64,000 bases of DNA from Shinella sp. PSBB067 (GCF_016839145.1 NZ_CP069303.1:2604001-2668000); one strand, 5' to 3'. Shown: positions 8,487 to 17,272, numbered from the stretch's first letter. The notes: a model not told the origin generated them from the sequence alone. Translations and numbers: made by a program.

Positions 8487-8555
8487 GCCTGCCGGCATTC
8501 CCCCCGCAAAGGGGGAAAAAGCGGGAGGCTTGCTCATCATGCAAAATGGAAAGTA
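8487..8555 (+). repeat. Intergenic repeat family A, copy 1
   Basis: A roughly 70-bp unit beginning GCCTGCCGGCAT, with a C-run/G-run stem and ending in CAAAATGGAA. It is repeated in the same orientation at 8648 and inverted at 57327. It is palindromic and non-coding. It is followed by a second inverted block, CCTCCCCCTCGTGGGGAGGG. Confidence 0.8.
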
Positions 8556-8647
8556 GACGGAGCGACAGTTCAAGTCCTCCCCCTCGTGGGGAGGGATTTA
8601 GGGAGGGGTCTTCCCGTAACGCCCGGCTTCGCGGGGCCGCCCCCTCT

Positions 8648-8713
8648 GCCTGCCGGCATCTCCCCCACAAGGGGAGAAAGCGGGAGGCGTGCTCATCGTT
8701 CAAAATGGAATAG
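8648..8713 (+). repeat. Intergenic repeat family A, copy 2
   Basis: Near-identical to copy 1 in order and spacing: GCCTGCCGGCAT, the CCCCC-ACAA-GGGG stem, GCGGGAGGC, TGCTCATC, then CAAAATGGAA. It is followed by CCCCTCCCCCTTGTGGGGAG and a G-rich tail up to the pntB stop. The tandem pair fills the whole space between the convergent recombinase and pntB genes and may serve as a bidirectional transcription stop. Confidence 0.8.
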
Positions 8714-8764
8714 CACGGCAAGCCCCTCCCCCTTGTGGGGAGGGGTTGGGGAGGGGTCCTGCCC

Positions 8765-10162
8765 TCAGTGGTTCATCGCCTTGACGATGTCCTCGGTCAT
8801 CTTCTTGGCGTCGCCCAGCAGCATCATCGTGCCGTCCTTGTAGAACAGCGTGTTGTCGATGCCGGCATAGCCGGAGCCGAGGGAGCGCTTGACGAAGAGG
8901 CAGGTCTTGGCCTTGTCGACGTCGAGGATCGGCATGCCGTAGATCGGCGAGGACTTGTCGTCGCGCGCCGCCGGGTTCGTCACGTCGTTGGCGCCGATGA
9001 CATAGGCGACGTCGGCCTGGGCGAATTCCGAGTTGATGTCCTCCAGCTCGAACACCTCGTCATACGGCACGTTCGCCTCGGCCAGCAGCACGTTCATGTG
9101 GCCGGGCATGCGGCCGGCGACCGGGTGGATCGCGTATTTCACCTCGACGCCCTGCTCCTTGAGCTTGTCGGCAAGCTCGCGCAGCGCGTGCTGGGCCTGC
9201 GCCACCGCCATGCCGTAGCCCGGCACGATGATGACCTTGGAGGCGTTCGCCATCAGGAAGGCCGCATCGTCCGCCGAGCCCTGCTTGACCGTGCGCTGGA
9301 CGCCGTCGTCCGCCGCTGCCGCCGTCTCGCCGCCGAAGCCGCCGAGGATGACGGAGATGAACGAGCGGTTCATGCCCTTGCACATGATGTAGGAGAGGAT
9401 CGCGCCCGAGGAGCCGACCAGCGCGCCGGTGATGATCAGTGCGAGGTTGCCGAGCGTGAAGCCGATGCCGGCCGCCGCCCAGCCCGAATAGGAATTGAGC
9501 ATCGACACGACGACGGGCATGTCCGCCCCGCCGATCGGCACGATCAGCAGCACGCCGAGCGCCAGCGCCAGGATGACGATCAGCCAGAAGTCGAAATGGC
9601 TTTCCGACAGCGCCAGGCCGACGATGAAGACGACGATCGCCGCAAGCAGCACGATGTTGATGACATGGCGGTAGGGCAGCATGATCGGCTTGCCGGACAT
9701 GCGCCCGTCGAGCTTCAGGAAGGCGATGATCGAGCCGGTGAAGGTGATCGCGCCGATGGCCGCGCCGAGCGCCATCTCGACGAGCGCCTGGCCATGGATG
9801 AAACCGACCTCGCCGATGCCGAACGACACGGGCGAATAGAGCGCGGCGGCGGCGACCAGCACGGCGGCAAGGCCGACCAGCGAGTGGAAGCCGGCGACGA
9901 GCTGCGGCATCGACGTCATCGGGATCGAGCGGGCGATATAGGCGCCGGCGCCCCCGCCGATGGCAAGGCCGAGCACGATGAGCACGAGGCCGCCGAAGGA
10001 GGGCGTCGCCAGCAGCAGCGTCGTGCCGATGGCGATGCCCATGCCGACCATGCCGAGCATGTTGCCGCGCCGGCTGGTCGTCGGATGCGACAGGCCGCGC
10101 AGCGCCATGATGAAGAGCACGCCGGAGACGAGATAGAGGAAGGCTGCGAAGTTTGCGTTCAT
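8765..10162 (-). CDS. pntB: NAD(P) transhydrogenase subunit beta
   Basis: 465 aa, full length. The N-terminal two-thirds is a polytopic membrane domain; the C-terminal domain III binds NADP(H), with VIIVPGYGMAVAQAQHALRE and the terminal KRSLGSGYAGIDNTLFY and MLLGDAKK motifs. With PntA1 and PntA2 it couples hydride transfer between NADH and NADP+ to proton entry across the inner membrane and supplies NADPH. It lies 10 bp after pntA2 in the operon pntA1-pntA2-pntB. It converges with the recombinase across family A repeats. Confidence 0.97.
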   Translation of the reverse strand: MNANFAAFLYLVSGVLFIMALRGLSHPTTSRRGNMLGMVGMGIAIGTTLLLATPSFGGLVLIVLGLAIGGGAGAYIARSIPMTSMPQLVAGFHSLVGLAAVLVAAAALYSPVSFGIGEVGFIHGQALVEMALGAAIGAITFTGSIIAFLKLDGRMSGKPIMLPYRHVINIVLLAAIVVFIVGLALSESHFDFWLIVILALALGVLLIVPIGGADMPVVVSMLNSYSGWAAAGIGFTLGNLALIITGALVGSSGAILSYIMCKGMNRSFISVILGGFGGETAAAADDGVQRTVKQGSADDAAFLMANASKVIIVPGYGMAVAQAQHALRELADKLKEQGVEVKYAIHPVAGRMPGHMNVLLAEANVPYDEVFELEDINSEFAQADVAYVIGANDVTNPAARDDKSSPIYGMPILDVDKAKTCLFVKRSLGSGYAGIDNTLFYKDGTMMLLGDAKKMTEDIVKAMNH

Positions 10163-10172
10163 CGGGCCGCCC

Positions 10173-10583
10173 TCACTTCTCTTTTTTCTTGTACATCGCC
10201 AGCATGCGCTGGGTGACGAGGAAGCCGCCGAAGATGTTGACGGAGGCGAGGATCAGCGCCACGAAACCAAAACCCGTGGCAACACCCGAGAGCGAGATGC
10301 CGACGGCGAGCAGCGCGCCGACGACGATGACCGATGAGATCGCATTGGTGACGGCCATCAGCGGCGTGTGCAGCGCCGGCGTCACCGACCAGACGACATA
10401 GTAGCCGACGAAGATCGACAGCACGAAGATCGCCAGGCGGAAGACGAAGGGATCGATCGCCCCGCCGGAAACGCCATGCGCCACGGCGCCGGCCGCATCG
10501 GGTACATATTCGGAGGCGGTGCGCACAGCCTCCACGGCGCGTTCGAGATCGGTCAGCGCCTTGTCGAGAAGTTCGTTCGCCAT
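10173..10583 (-). CDS. pntA2: NAD(P) transhydrogenase subunit alpha-2 (membrane part)
   Basis: 136 aa. In many alphaproteobacteria PntA is split; this is the separate membrane piece. Three to four hydrophobic helices are visible (LAIFVLSIFVGYYVVW, AISSVIVVGALLAVGISL, FGFVALILASVNIFGGFLV), with the family signature HTPLMAVTNAISS. The ATG at 10583 overlaps the pntA1 stop (TGATG); a GTG immediately before it is an alternative. The basic tail MYKKKEK is typical. Confidence 0.94.
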   Translation of the reverse strand: MANELLDKALTDLERAVEAVRTASEYVPDAAGAVAHGVSGGAIDPFVFRLAIFVLSIFVGYYVVWSVTPALHTPLMAVTNAISSVIVVGALLAVGISLSGVATGFGFVALILASVNIFGGFLVTQRMLAMYKKKEK

Positions 10584-11737
10584 CACTTGCCCTCCCCTTC
10601 ATGAACGGCGCCGCCGAAGTTCGGATGCACCACGGCCCCGCCATGGGTCAGCATCGTCGCCTTGACGAGTTCGTCCTCGGCATTGACCGAGACCGTCTTG
10701 GTTTCCTTGTCGACCATGGTCTCCAGGAAGGTGAGAAGGTTCCTGGCATAGAGCGCCGAGGCGGAGGCCGGAATGCGGCCCGGCACGTTGAGATAGCCGA
10801 TGACCCTGACGCCCTCGACCTCGACGACCTTGCCCGGTTCCGAGCCCTCGATATTGCCGCCGCGCTCGACCGCGAGGTCGACGGCGACGGAGCCGGTCTT
10901 CATGGCGGCCAGCATCTGGCGCGTCACGAGGCGCGGCGCCGGCCGGCCGGGGATCAGCGCCGTCGTGATGACGATGTCCTGCTTGGCGATGTGGTCGGCG
11001 ACGAGCGCCGCCTGCTTGGCCTGGTATTCCTTCGACATTTCCTTGGCATAGCCGCCGGCGGTCTCGGCGGCCTTGAACTCGTCGTCCTCGACGGCGATGA
11101 ACTTGGCGCCGAGCGAGGCGACCTGCTCCTTGGCGGCGGGGCGCACGTCCGTCGCGGAGACGGCGGCGCCGAGGCGGCGGGCCGTGGCGATGGCCTGCAG
11201 GCCCGCGACGCCCGCGCCCATGACGAAGACCTTGGCGGCCGGAACGGTGCCGGCGGCGGTCATCATCATCGGCATGGCGCGGTCGAATTCATGGGCGGCG
11301 TCGATGACGGCCTGGTAGCCGGCAAGGTTGGCCTGCGAGGAGAGGATGTCCATCGACTGGGCGCGCGTGATGCGCGGCATCAGCTCCATGGCGAAGGCGG
11401 TGAGCCCGGCCCGCGCCATTTCGGCGATGGCGGCCTCGTTGCCGTAGGGATCCATGGTGGCGATGACGATCGCGCCGGGCTTGTAGCCGGCGATCTCCGA
11501 AGCGGTCGGTCGGCGCACCTTGAGCACGACATCGGCCGTCTTCGCCTCTTCCTTTCCGGCGATGCGGGCGCCGGCGGCCTCATAGTCCGCATCGAGGATG
11601 CGCGAGGCAAGGCCCGCGCCGGCCTCGACCACGACGTCAAGCCCGAGGGCCTTCATTTTCTTGACGGTATCAACGGATCCGGCAACGCGGCCTTCGGCCG
11701 GGTCGCTTTCCCGCGCGACAAAAACACACTGACTCAA
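10583..11737 (-). CDS. pntA1: NAD(P) transhydrogenase subunit alpha-1 (NAD-binding part)
   Basis: 384 aa if started at TTG 11737. This start is preferred because GGGGGGAGGA stands 8 nt before it and the protein then begins SQCVFVARE, as in relatives; a longer frame to 11776 has no such support. The protein resembles alanine dehydrogenase: SQANLAGYQAVIDAA, then the NAD fold VFVMGAGVAGLQAIATA followed by GAAVSATDVRPA. It forms cytoplasmic domain I, which binds NAD(H). First gene of the pnt operon, one base overlapping pntA2. A TTG start may tune down its expression. Confidence 0.95.
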   Translation of the reverse strand: MSQCVFVARESDPAEGRVAGSVDTVKKMKALGLDVVVEAGAGLASRILDADYEAAGARIAGKEEAKTADVVLKVRRPTASEIAGYKPGAIVIATMDPYGNEAAIAEMARAGLTAFAMELMPRITRAQSMDILSSQANLAGYQAVIDAAHEFDRAMPMMMTAAGTVPAAKVFVMGAGVAGLQAIATARRLGAAVSATDVRPAAKEQVASLGAKFIAVEDDEFKAAETAGGYAKEMSKEYQAKQAALVADHIAKQDIVITTALIPGRPAPRLVTRQMLAAMKTGSVAVDLAVERGGNIEGSEPGKVVEVEGVRVIGYLNVPGRIPASASALYARNLLTFLETMVDKETKTVSVNAEDELVKATMLTHGGAVVHPNFGGAVHEGEGK

Positions 11738-11821
11738 ACCGTGGTCCTCCCCCCGAGACTGGCCGTGTTGGATCACGGCGCCGGATGACGCCGCGGCAAA
11801 CCGCGAATGCGGCTTTTCAGA

Positions 11822-12046
11822 TCAACGCAGCAGGAAGTAGCCGACGACGTTGAGGATGATGAACAGCAGGACGCCGCTGAAGAAACCGGCGCTGGTGAAG
11901 AAGCCTGCGGCCATGGCGATCAGGAGCGCAACGCAGAACAGCGTGCCGTACTTGGCCGCATTGAGGAAGAAGTTGTAGGTCTTCTCGTGCTCGGGATAAT
12001 CCATCGGAGCGCCGAGTTCGACCGGTCCGTTATGATGTTCAGCCAT
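11822..12046 (-). CDS. aa3-type cytochrome c oxidase subunit IV
   Basis: 74 aa. MDYPEHEKTYNFFL is the signature of the small bacterial aa3-oxidase subunit IV family; two hydrophobic helices follow (TLFCVALLIAMAAGFF and GVLLFIILNVVGYFLL). The ATG is preferred over a GTG two codons upstream, because AGGAG then sits 9 nt away. It lies just upstream of pntA1 on the same strand with 84 bp between them, so it may share a transcript; this adjacency is common in rhizobia. It probably assembles with a cytochrome oxidase encoded elsewhere. Confidence 0.9.
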   Translation of the reverse strand: MAEHHNGPVELGAPMDYPEHEKTYNFFLNAAKYGTLFCVALLIAMAAGFFTSAGFFSGVLLFIILNVVGYFLLR

Positions 12047-12244
12047 TGTCACCTTCTCCTAAGCAGCCGCACCCGCCAGCCGGAAAGCCCCACCCGATGA
12101 GCGCCTAAAACAGGCCGGCCCCGAAACGGCCGGCGATTCCCTCAAGCGCGAAAGCGCGCGTCTTTCTGGCCATACACAATGGATCGGCAAAGCGCAACGG
12201 CAAGGCGCGCCCGCGTTTCGCACCTGCATCGTTTCCGAAACGAA

Positions 12245-12274
12245 ACGGGCCGGTTTCGTTGGAAACCGGCCCGT
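12245..12274 (-). terminator. Terminator of the FeeM-like gene
   Basis: A perfect 13-bp stem, ACGGGCCGGTTTC and GAAACCGGCCCGT, with a GTTG loop, lies 24 nt after the stop of the minus-strand gene at 12298. On the minus strand it is followed by a mixed T-rich run. A second palindrome, CGTTTCCGAAACG, lies next to it. The remainder of the 12047-12297 spacer shows nothing else. Confidence 0.7.
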
Positions 12275-12297
12275 CATGCGACATTGAAACGCAAGCC

Positions 12298-13071
12298 CTA
12301 ACCTGCGTAGGCATTGCCGGAAAGCTGGATCCGCCGATGGGATTCGGCAAGGCGGGCGGTCGGGCGCACCGTCAGCGGGCTGAACGGCATCTCCTCGCCG
12401 CGGGCAAACAGCATGCGCCGCTCGAACGGCTCCGACTGGAAGAAGGGAAAGCGCGCATAGAGCGAGGAGCGCACGTCCTTGCAGCGCGTCGCCATCAGCA
12501 TCAGGTCGATGATGAACTTGCCCTGGTTGCTCTTGGGCGAGGCGACGAAATCGCCGTCGAAGACGCGCCGGTAGAAGGCCGCATGCGCCGGCTTGACCAT
12601 CTGCAGGACGCGGTCGGCGTCGAAATAGTCCGCCGCCATCGTGGCAAGGCGCAGCGTCAGATACGGGATCGCCGGCATCTCGCTCCAGATTTCCGGATCG
12701 GCGGCAAGCCGGACCGGATCGATCAGCGACATGCCCGCATCGAGGAAAGCCTTGATCTCGTCCGGGAAAACCTTGCCCGACGAGGTGACGCGATGGTCCG
12801 GCGTCACATGGTGCAGGCGCACCGTCGAGATCAGCCGCTCCTCATGGTAGACGCCGAAGACATAGGCCTGGCTGTCGAAATCGACCTCGTCGATGAGAAG
12901 ATGCGAATCTTCCGCAAGATGCATCACGCTGCCGGCCTTGTAGGCCTTGTAGCGGACGCGCGCGACGTCCTCCATGTCCTCGCTCGTTTCGACCCGGCGG
13001 TACTCCACCCTGTCGAGCAGCCCGAGAAGCTTTTCGGAAAAGCGACCGTTCGCCATTTCCATATTGGCCAT
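12298..13071 (-). CDS. FeeM-like N-acyl amino acid synthase / acyltransferase
   Basis: 257 aa from ATG 13071 (MANMEMANGR). The sequence YRRVETSEDMEDVARVRYKAY, then DSQAYVFGVYHEERLISTVR and PYLTLRLATMAADYFDADR, has the layout of the FeeM/acyl-homoserine-lactone-synthase branch of GNAT folds, in which a fatty acyl group is passed from acyl-ACP to an amino acid or similar amine. It is not a close LuxI. It stands alone, with a terminator behind it and AT-rich DNA in front, divergent from the spacer before the GGDEF/EAL gene. The product is unknown; membrane lipid or signal synthesis are both possible. Confidence 0.6.
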   Translation of the reverse strand: MANMEMANGRFSEKLLGLLDRVEYRRVETSEDMEDVARVRYKAYKAGSVMHLAEDSHLLIDEVDFDSQAYVFGVYHEERLISTVRLHHVTPDHRVTSSGKVFPDEIKAFLDAGMSLIDPVRLAADPEIWSEMPAIPYLTLRLATMAADYFDADRVLQMVKPAHAAFYRRVFDGDFVASPKSNQGKFIIDLMLMATRCKDVRSSLYARFPFFQSEPFERRMLFARGEEMPFSPLTVRPTARLAESHRRIQLSGNAYAG

Positions 13072-13235
13072 TGCCCATATCCCCGATCGAAAAAGCCGGC
13101 CGCACCCGCCGCCGACTCCATAATCACCGATATAGGACAATTTGTGTAAAATACCATTCATTAACCTTAATAAATGGTTAACGCTAATTTCGAATAAGCT
13201 GATACATCATGTCGAATTACGTATCATCGGGATCG

Positions 13236-15545
13236 TCAGGCGACGCGGCGGCCGCGGCGGCGCGGCTCGTCCGGATTGTCGCCGAGGCTTTCGTAGCGGT
13301 CGCGCAGCGCGTCAGGCGACATCGGTGCGGCGAAGACATAGCCCTGCACCAGGTCGGCGCAATGGTACTTGTTGATGAGGGCGAGCTGCTCCTGCGTCTC
13401 GACGCCTTCGATGACGATGCGAAGGCCGAGTTCGCGCGAGAGGTTCACGGTGCCGCGCAGCAGCTTGAAGCGGCGCGGGTCCTCGCCGATATTGCGCACG
13501 AAGGACCGGTCGATCTTGATGACGTCGAGCGGAAGCTGGTCGAGATAGCTGAGGCTGGAATAGCCCGTGCCGAAGTCGTCGATGGCGATGGTGATGCCGC
13601 GGGCGCGCAGTTCCTGCAGGATCGCCTGCACCTTGACCGGCTCCTCCATCAGGCAGCTTTCGGTGACTTCGAGATGCAGGCGGTGCGGCTCCAGGTCCGC
13701 CTTGGCCAGCGCTTCGGCCACCACGTCGATGATGCCGGTGCCGCGCAGGTCCTGGACGGAAAGATTGACGGAGACGCCCATATGCGCCGGCCACGTCGCG
13801 CAGTCGGCGCAGGCGCGGTTGATCATGAAGCGCGTGATCTCGGAGACGATCCCCATCTCCTCGGCGATCTGGATGAAGACGTTCGGCGCCACCGGCCCGC
13901 GCTCGGGATGCGTCCAGCGCGACAGCGCCTCGCAGCACTCGATGCGCGATCCGTCCGGCACGAACATCGGCTGGTAGGCGACCGAGAGCGCGTCGCCGGC
14001 AAGCGCCTCGCGCAGGTCGTCCTTGAGCTTCTGGCGATCCACGTAGCGCGCATCCATCTCCCGTTCGAAGATGGTGACGCTGCCCTTGGCGCGCGATTTG
14101 GTCTCGAACAGGGCAAGGTCCGCGCGGATCTGCATTTCCTCCAGCCGGAAATCGTCGCTCGCCACGGTCACGCAGCCCGCGCTGAACGAGACGAAGAACG
14201 TCGTTCCGTCGACCTCGTAATTGCCGCGCAACTGTTCGTGGAAGCGGCGCATGCGGGTCTCGAGGTCCCGCCTGTTCGCCTCGTTCGGGAAGAACAGCAG
14301 GAACTCGTCGCCCATCAGGTGGCCGGCGATCTCCCGCTCGCCGGCAAGCCGGCGCAGCCGTTCGGCGATGGTGCAGAGCAGCCGGTCGCCGGTGACGTGG
14401 CCCTTCATGTCGTTGACATGCTTGAAGTCGTCGACGTCGAGCACCATGAAGCCGACCATGCCGGGCTTCCTGCGCTCGGCCAGCGCCTCCTGCACGAGAT
14501 CGGCGAAATAGGTGCGGTTCGGCAGGCCGGTGAGGCTGTCGTAGCGCACCATGTGCAGGATCTTCTTTTCCGCCCGCACGCGCGCCGTCACGTCTTCGAA
14601 GATGAGCACGGCGCCGCCGTTCTCGCGCGGCGCGGCGGTGAATTCCAGATAGAGCCCGTCCGTCACCTGCACGAGCGCCCGCGAGCGCTCGCCTTTCAGG
14701 AGCTCGTCGAGCTGGCGCAGGATCGTCCGGCTCTGCTCGGCGTTGAAGAAGGTGTTGCGCACGCCGAAGCGCAGCACCACGTCGAGATGGCAATCCTTCA
14801 GCCGGTCCTGGTTGCCGAGATGCAGGAGTTCGCAGGCGCGCCGGTTGGCAACGAGGATGCGGTGGTCCGCATCCAGCATGAACAGGCCGTGCGGCATGTT
14901 GTTGAGCGCCGTGTCGAAGCGGTCGGCGATGGTCGCAAGTTCGCGGGCGGCAAGGACATTCTCGTAGAGAAAGGTGCGCACGCCGTTCGCCATGGTCCGC
15001 GTGGTAATGGCGAACGGCAGGACGAGGGAGGCGAGCACGGCGTGGTAGAAGTCCTGCAGGCCGAGAAAGCCGACGACGATCGGAAAGCAGGCGGAGAACA
15101 CCATGTAGTTGACCGCCCGCGGCGAACCGTAGTTGCGGCCGACGACCGAGACCATGGTGGCGAACGTCACCGAAAGGCAGGCGATCTCCGCAAAGCTGTC
15201 GCGGCTGACCATCAGGCTGTAGCAGCAGGCCGTGCCGAGCGCGAGCGTCGTGCCGACGGCGCCGAGATTGTACCAGTTCTCCCAGTAGCGGATGCCCTCC
15301 ATGCCGAGCGAGGCCTTGTCCGCACGGTCGAAGCGGCGCATCCCGCGCGCGCGCAGCGACCAGATGAGGATGACAAGCGCGCTCCAGGCGAGGAAGAATG
15401 GATCGTCGGTCTTGGCGTAGACGAAGGAGAACGTGATGACATGCGAAATCATGCCCACGAAAAGGGTCTGGCGGTTCCCATACAGCGAGCTGACGAACGA
15501 CAGATAGACATCAGCCGGCAGTGTGTTTTGACCCTTATCCTTCAT
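13236..15545 (-). CDS. Membrane GGDEF/EAL cyclic-di-GMP protein
   Basis: 769 aa. An N-terminal membrane region of about five helices (residues 25-190) is followed by a PAS-like segment (MPHGLFMLDADHRILVANRR, about 220-330), a GGDEF domain and an EAL domain. The GGDEF signature is altered to MGDEF and no RxxD inhibitory site precedes it, so cyclase activity is doubtful. The EAL domain looks intact: EALSRW, SVNLSVQDL, LEVTES, DDFGTGYSSL, IKIDRSFV, EGVET. The protein probably degrades c-di-GMP under control of a membrane or PAS signal. GGGAG lies 12 nt before the ATG. Confidence 0.93.
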   Translation of the reverse strand: MKDKGQNTLPADVYLSFVSSLYGNRQTLFVGMISHVITFSFVYAKTDDPFFLAWSALVILIWSLRARGMRRFDRADKASLGMEGIRYWENWYNLGAVGTTLALGTACCYSLMVSRDSFAEIACLSVTFATMVSVVGRNYGSPRAVNYMVFSACFPIVVGFLGLQDFYHAVLASLVLPFAITTRTMANGVRTFLYENVLAARELATIADRFDTALNNMPHGLFMLDADHRILVANRRACELLHLGNQDRLKDCHLDVVLRFGVRNTFFNAEQSRTILRQLDELLKGERSRALVQVTDGLYLEFTAAPRENGGAVLIFEDVTARVRAEKKILHMVRYDSLTGLPNRTYFADLVQEALAERRKPGMVGFMVLDVDDFKHVNDMKGHVTGDRLLCTIAERLRRLAGEREIAGHLMGDEFLLFFPNEANRRDLETRMRRFHEQLRGNYEVDGTTFFVSFSAGCVTVASDDFRLEEMQIRADLALFETKSRAKGSVTIFEREMDARYVDRQKLKDDLREALAGDALSVAYQPMFVPDGSRIECCEALSRWTHPERGPVAPNVFIQIAEEMGIVSEITRFMINRACADCATWPAHMGVSVNLSVQDLRGTGIIDVVAEALAKADLEPHRLHLEVTESCLMEEPVKVQAILQELRARGITIAIDDFGTGYSSLSYLDQLPLDVIKIDRSFVRNIGEDPRRFKLLRGTVNLSRELGLRIVIEGVETQEQLALINKYHCADLVQGYVFAAPMSPDALRDRYESLGDNPDEPRRRGRRVA

Positions 15546-16002
15546 GGACTCGGCACTCCCTATGACGTTCGAGGGTTACCGGCCAAAATTTAATGAATGA
15601 TTTCGGGAAATTACCTAATAAAAAGGGAGGGTGGCGGCACTATTGCACGTGCATTCAACCATGAGAAGATACATTCAACTCAATATTGCAGGAAAAAGCC
15701 TTTTCGCGCAAGTCACTCAACCTGACATATGCCAATCGCGCAACTTCCTTTCCTGTACAGGACAGAGTATTGCGCATGCCAGCGCAAGAAAAAAGCCGCG
15801 CTGCAAATGAGGATTGCAATCGCGTGGTTAACAACCTGCATCAGGAAACACCGTGAAAACTGGTCAGCGCCGTGCCGGCGCGCCGGATGCCATGCCCCCC
15901 CGGGCCGGCGGTTCCGTCGTCATTTCGCCGGAAAGGGGGAATTGACTGATGCCGGTTTTGATAGCAAATCCTCTTTTGGTATTTCATTCTCCGGAGCCCA
16001 CC
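15546..16002. promoter_or_regulatory. Divergent control region with three palindromes
   Basis: 457 bp without a credible gene between the GGDEF/EAL gene (minus) and the amidotransferase (plus). It holds TGCACGTGCA at 15644-15653, TCCTGTACAGGA at 15751-15762 and TTGCGC-N6-GCGCAA at 15770-15787, all perfect inverted repeats. The left half is AT-rich. Which regulator binds is unknown. Confidence 0.5.
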
Positions 16003-16782
16003 ATGTCCAAACCCGTCGTCGCCATTCCCGCCGATATCAGGGAAATCGAAGGCAACGTCTGGCAGGCCACCCCGAACCAGTATGTGCGCGCCGCCGTGAA
16101 GGGCGCGGGCGTGACCGTCTTCCTCGTCCCGGCGCTGGAAGCCGACAACGATTTCGACGGCATCCTCGACCGGGTGGACGGGCTTCTGGTCAGCGGCTCG
16201 CGCACCAACGTCCATCCCTCCCTCTACGGCAAGCAAGCCACCGAGGCGGAAGGCCCCTACGACACGGCGCGCGACTCGACCAGCCTGCCGCTCATCCGGC
16301 GGGCGCTCGAGCGCGGCATCCCGCTCCTGGCCATCTGCCGCGGCATCCAGGAGCTCAACGTGGTGCTCGGCGGCACGCTCGCCAACGAGATCCAGGAACA
16401 GCCCGGCATGTGGGATCACCGCAAGCCGGATACCCCGGTGCTCGACGTCGCCTACGGCATCCGCCAGAAGGTGATCGTCAAGGAAGGGAGCTGCCTTGCG
16501 GGCGTCATCGGCGCCGGCGAGGTGCAGGTGAACTCCCTCCACCGCCAGGCCATCTCCGAGATGGCGCCGCGCCTTGCCGTGGAAGCCGTCGCCGAGGACG
16601 GCACGATCGAGGCCGTCTCGGTCATCGGCGCGAAGGCCTTCGCCGTCGGCGTGCAGTGGCATCCGGAATACTGGGTCGGCTCCGACCAGCCCTCCAACAG
16701 GCTCTTCGCCGCATTCGGCGAGGCCGTGCGGGAGTATGCCGCCGTCAGGCAGGGCATGGTTCACCGGACGGCGGCGGAATAG
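16003..16782 (+). CDS. Class I glutamine amidotransferase, gamma-glutamyl-GABA hydrolase type
   Basis: 259 aa, peptidase C26 / PuuD-like. The nucleophile elbow is LLAICRGIQELNVVLGG, the triad His/Glu lie in AVGVQWHPEYW, and NSLHRQAI is the usual companion motif. Members hydrolyse gamma-glutamyl bonds such as gamma-Glu-GABA in putrescine breakdown. The ATG at 16003 follows GGAG with 7-nt spacing; a longer frame from 15949 is less likely. No other puu gene is nearby, so the true substrate is open. An exported inhibitor-like protein follows on the other strand. Confidence 0.88.
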   Translation: MSKPVVAIPADIREIEGNVWQATPNQYVRAAVKGAGVTVFLVPALEADNDFDGILDRVDGLLVSGSRTNVHPSLYGKQATEAEGPYDTARDSTSLPLIRRALERGIPLLAICRGIQELNVVLGGTLANEIQEQPGMWDHRKPDTPVLDVAYGIRQKVIVKEGSCLAGVIGAGEVQVNSLHRQAISEMAPRLAVEAVAEDGTIEAVSVIGAKAFAVGVQWHPEYWVGSDQPSNRLFAAFGEAVREYAAVRQGMVHRTAAE

Positions 16783-16786
16783 GCCG

Positions 16787-17191
16787 TCAGTCGGCGGACA
16801 TCATCGTGATCAGGGCGTCGGCGGGTTCCACCGCCTCGTAGGCGAAACCGTCGCCATCGACGACGGTAAGGATCGACTCGCCCCGCGCGTCGGCGACGAC
16901 GGCCGTGCCGTCGCCGTTGTTCGTCCAGGTCCGCGCCTTGGAAAGGCCGGGCCAGACGGCGTCGCAGTCTGCGCCGGCCTCGAAACGCGCGCTGCGGCTC
17001 GAAATGGGGCTGCCACGCTCGGCAAGGCAGGCCGTGTTCGCCACCGCGTTCGAGATCGTGTAGCTGTGCCCCGCGGCCCGGGCCGGAATGGAGCCCGAGA
17101 CGATGGGATCGATGCCGGGCGCCTGCGTCCGGTAGCTCCAAAGACCGAAGGAAACGGCACCGGCCAGAACGGCAATCGTCAGCATCTTCAT
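16787..17191 (-). CDS. Exported AprI/Inh-like putative protease inhibitor
   Basis: 134 aa from the ATG preceded by GGAG at 6-nt spacing. The first 20-25 residues (MKMLTIAVLAGAVSFGLW) form a signal peptide or anchor. The mature domain has a cysteine pair and the pattern ARFEAGADCDAVWPGLSKAR then WTNNGDGTAVVADARGESIL, which looks like the small beta-barrel of AprI/Inh metalloprotease inhibitors and the C-terminus of Omp19-type proteins. The similarity is by eye. It converges with the amidotransferase 4 bp away. Confidence 0.6.
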   Translation of the reverse strand: MKMLTIAVLAGAVSFGLWSYRTQAPGIDPIVSGSIPARAAGHSYTISNAVANTACLAERGSPISSRSARFEAGADCDAVWPGLSKARTWTNNGDGTAVVADARGESILTVVDGDGFAYEAVEPADALITMMSAD

Positions 17192-17272
17192 CGGGCTCTC
17201 CTTCATCGCGGTTCGACGCAGGAATTATGCGCCCGCAAGCTTGCGGAATGGTTAACGAAGGCTTTCCGTCCC

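Noticed and set aside
8474..8843. Short open frames in the 8.5-8.8 kb repeat region
   Set aside because: They arise from palindromic repeat DNA; translations are Pro/Arg-rich and differ between repeat copies.
13209..15593. A 794-codon frame opposite the GGDEF/EAL gene
   Set aside because: Antisense shadow; the minus strand encodes complete conserved domains.
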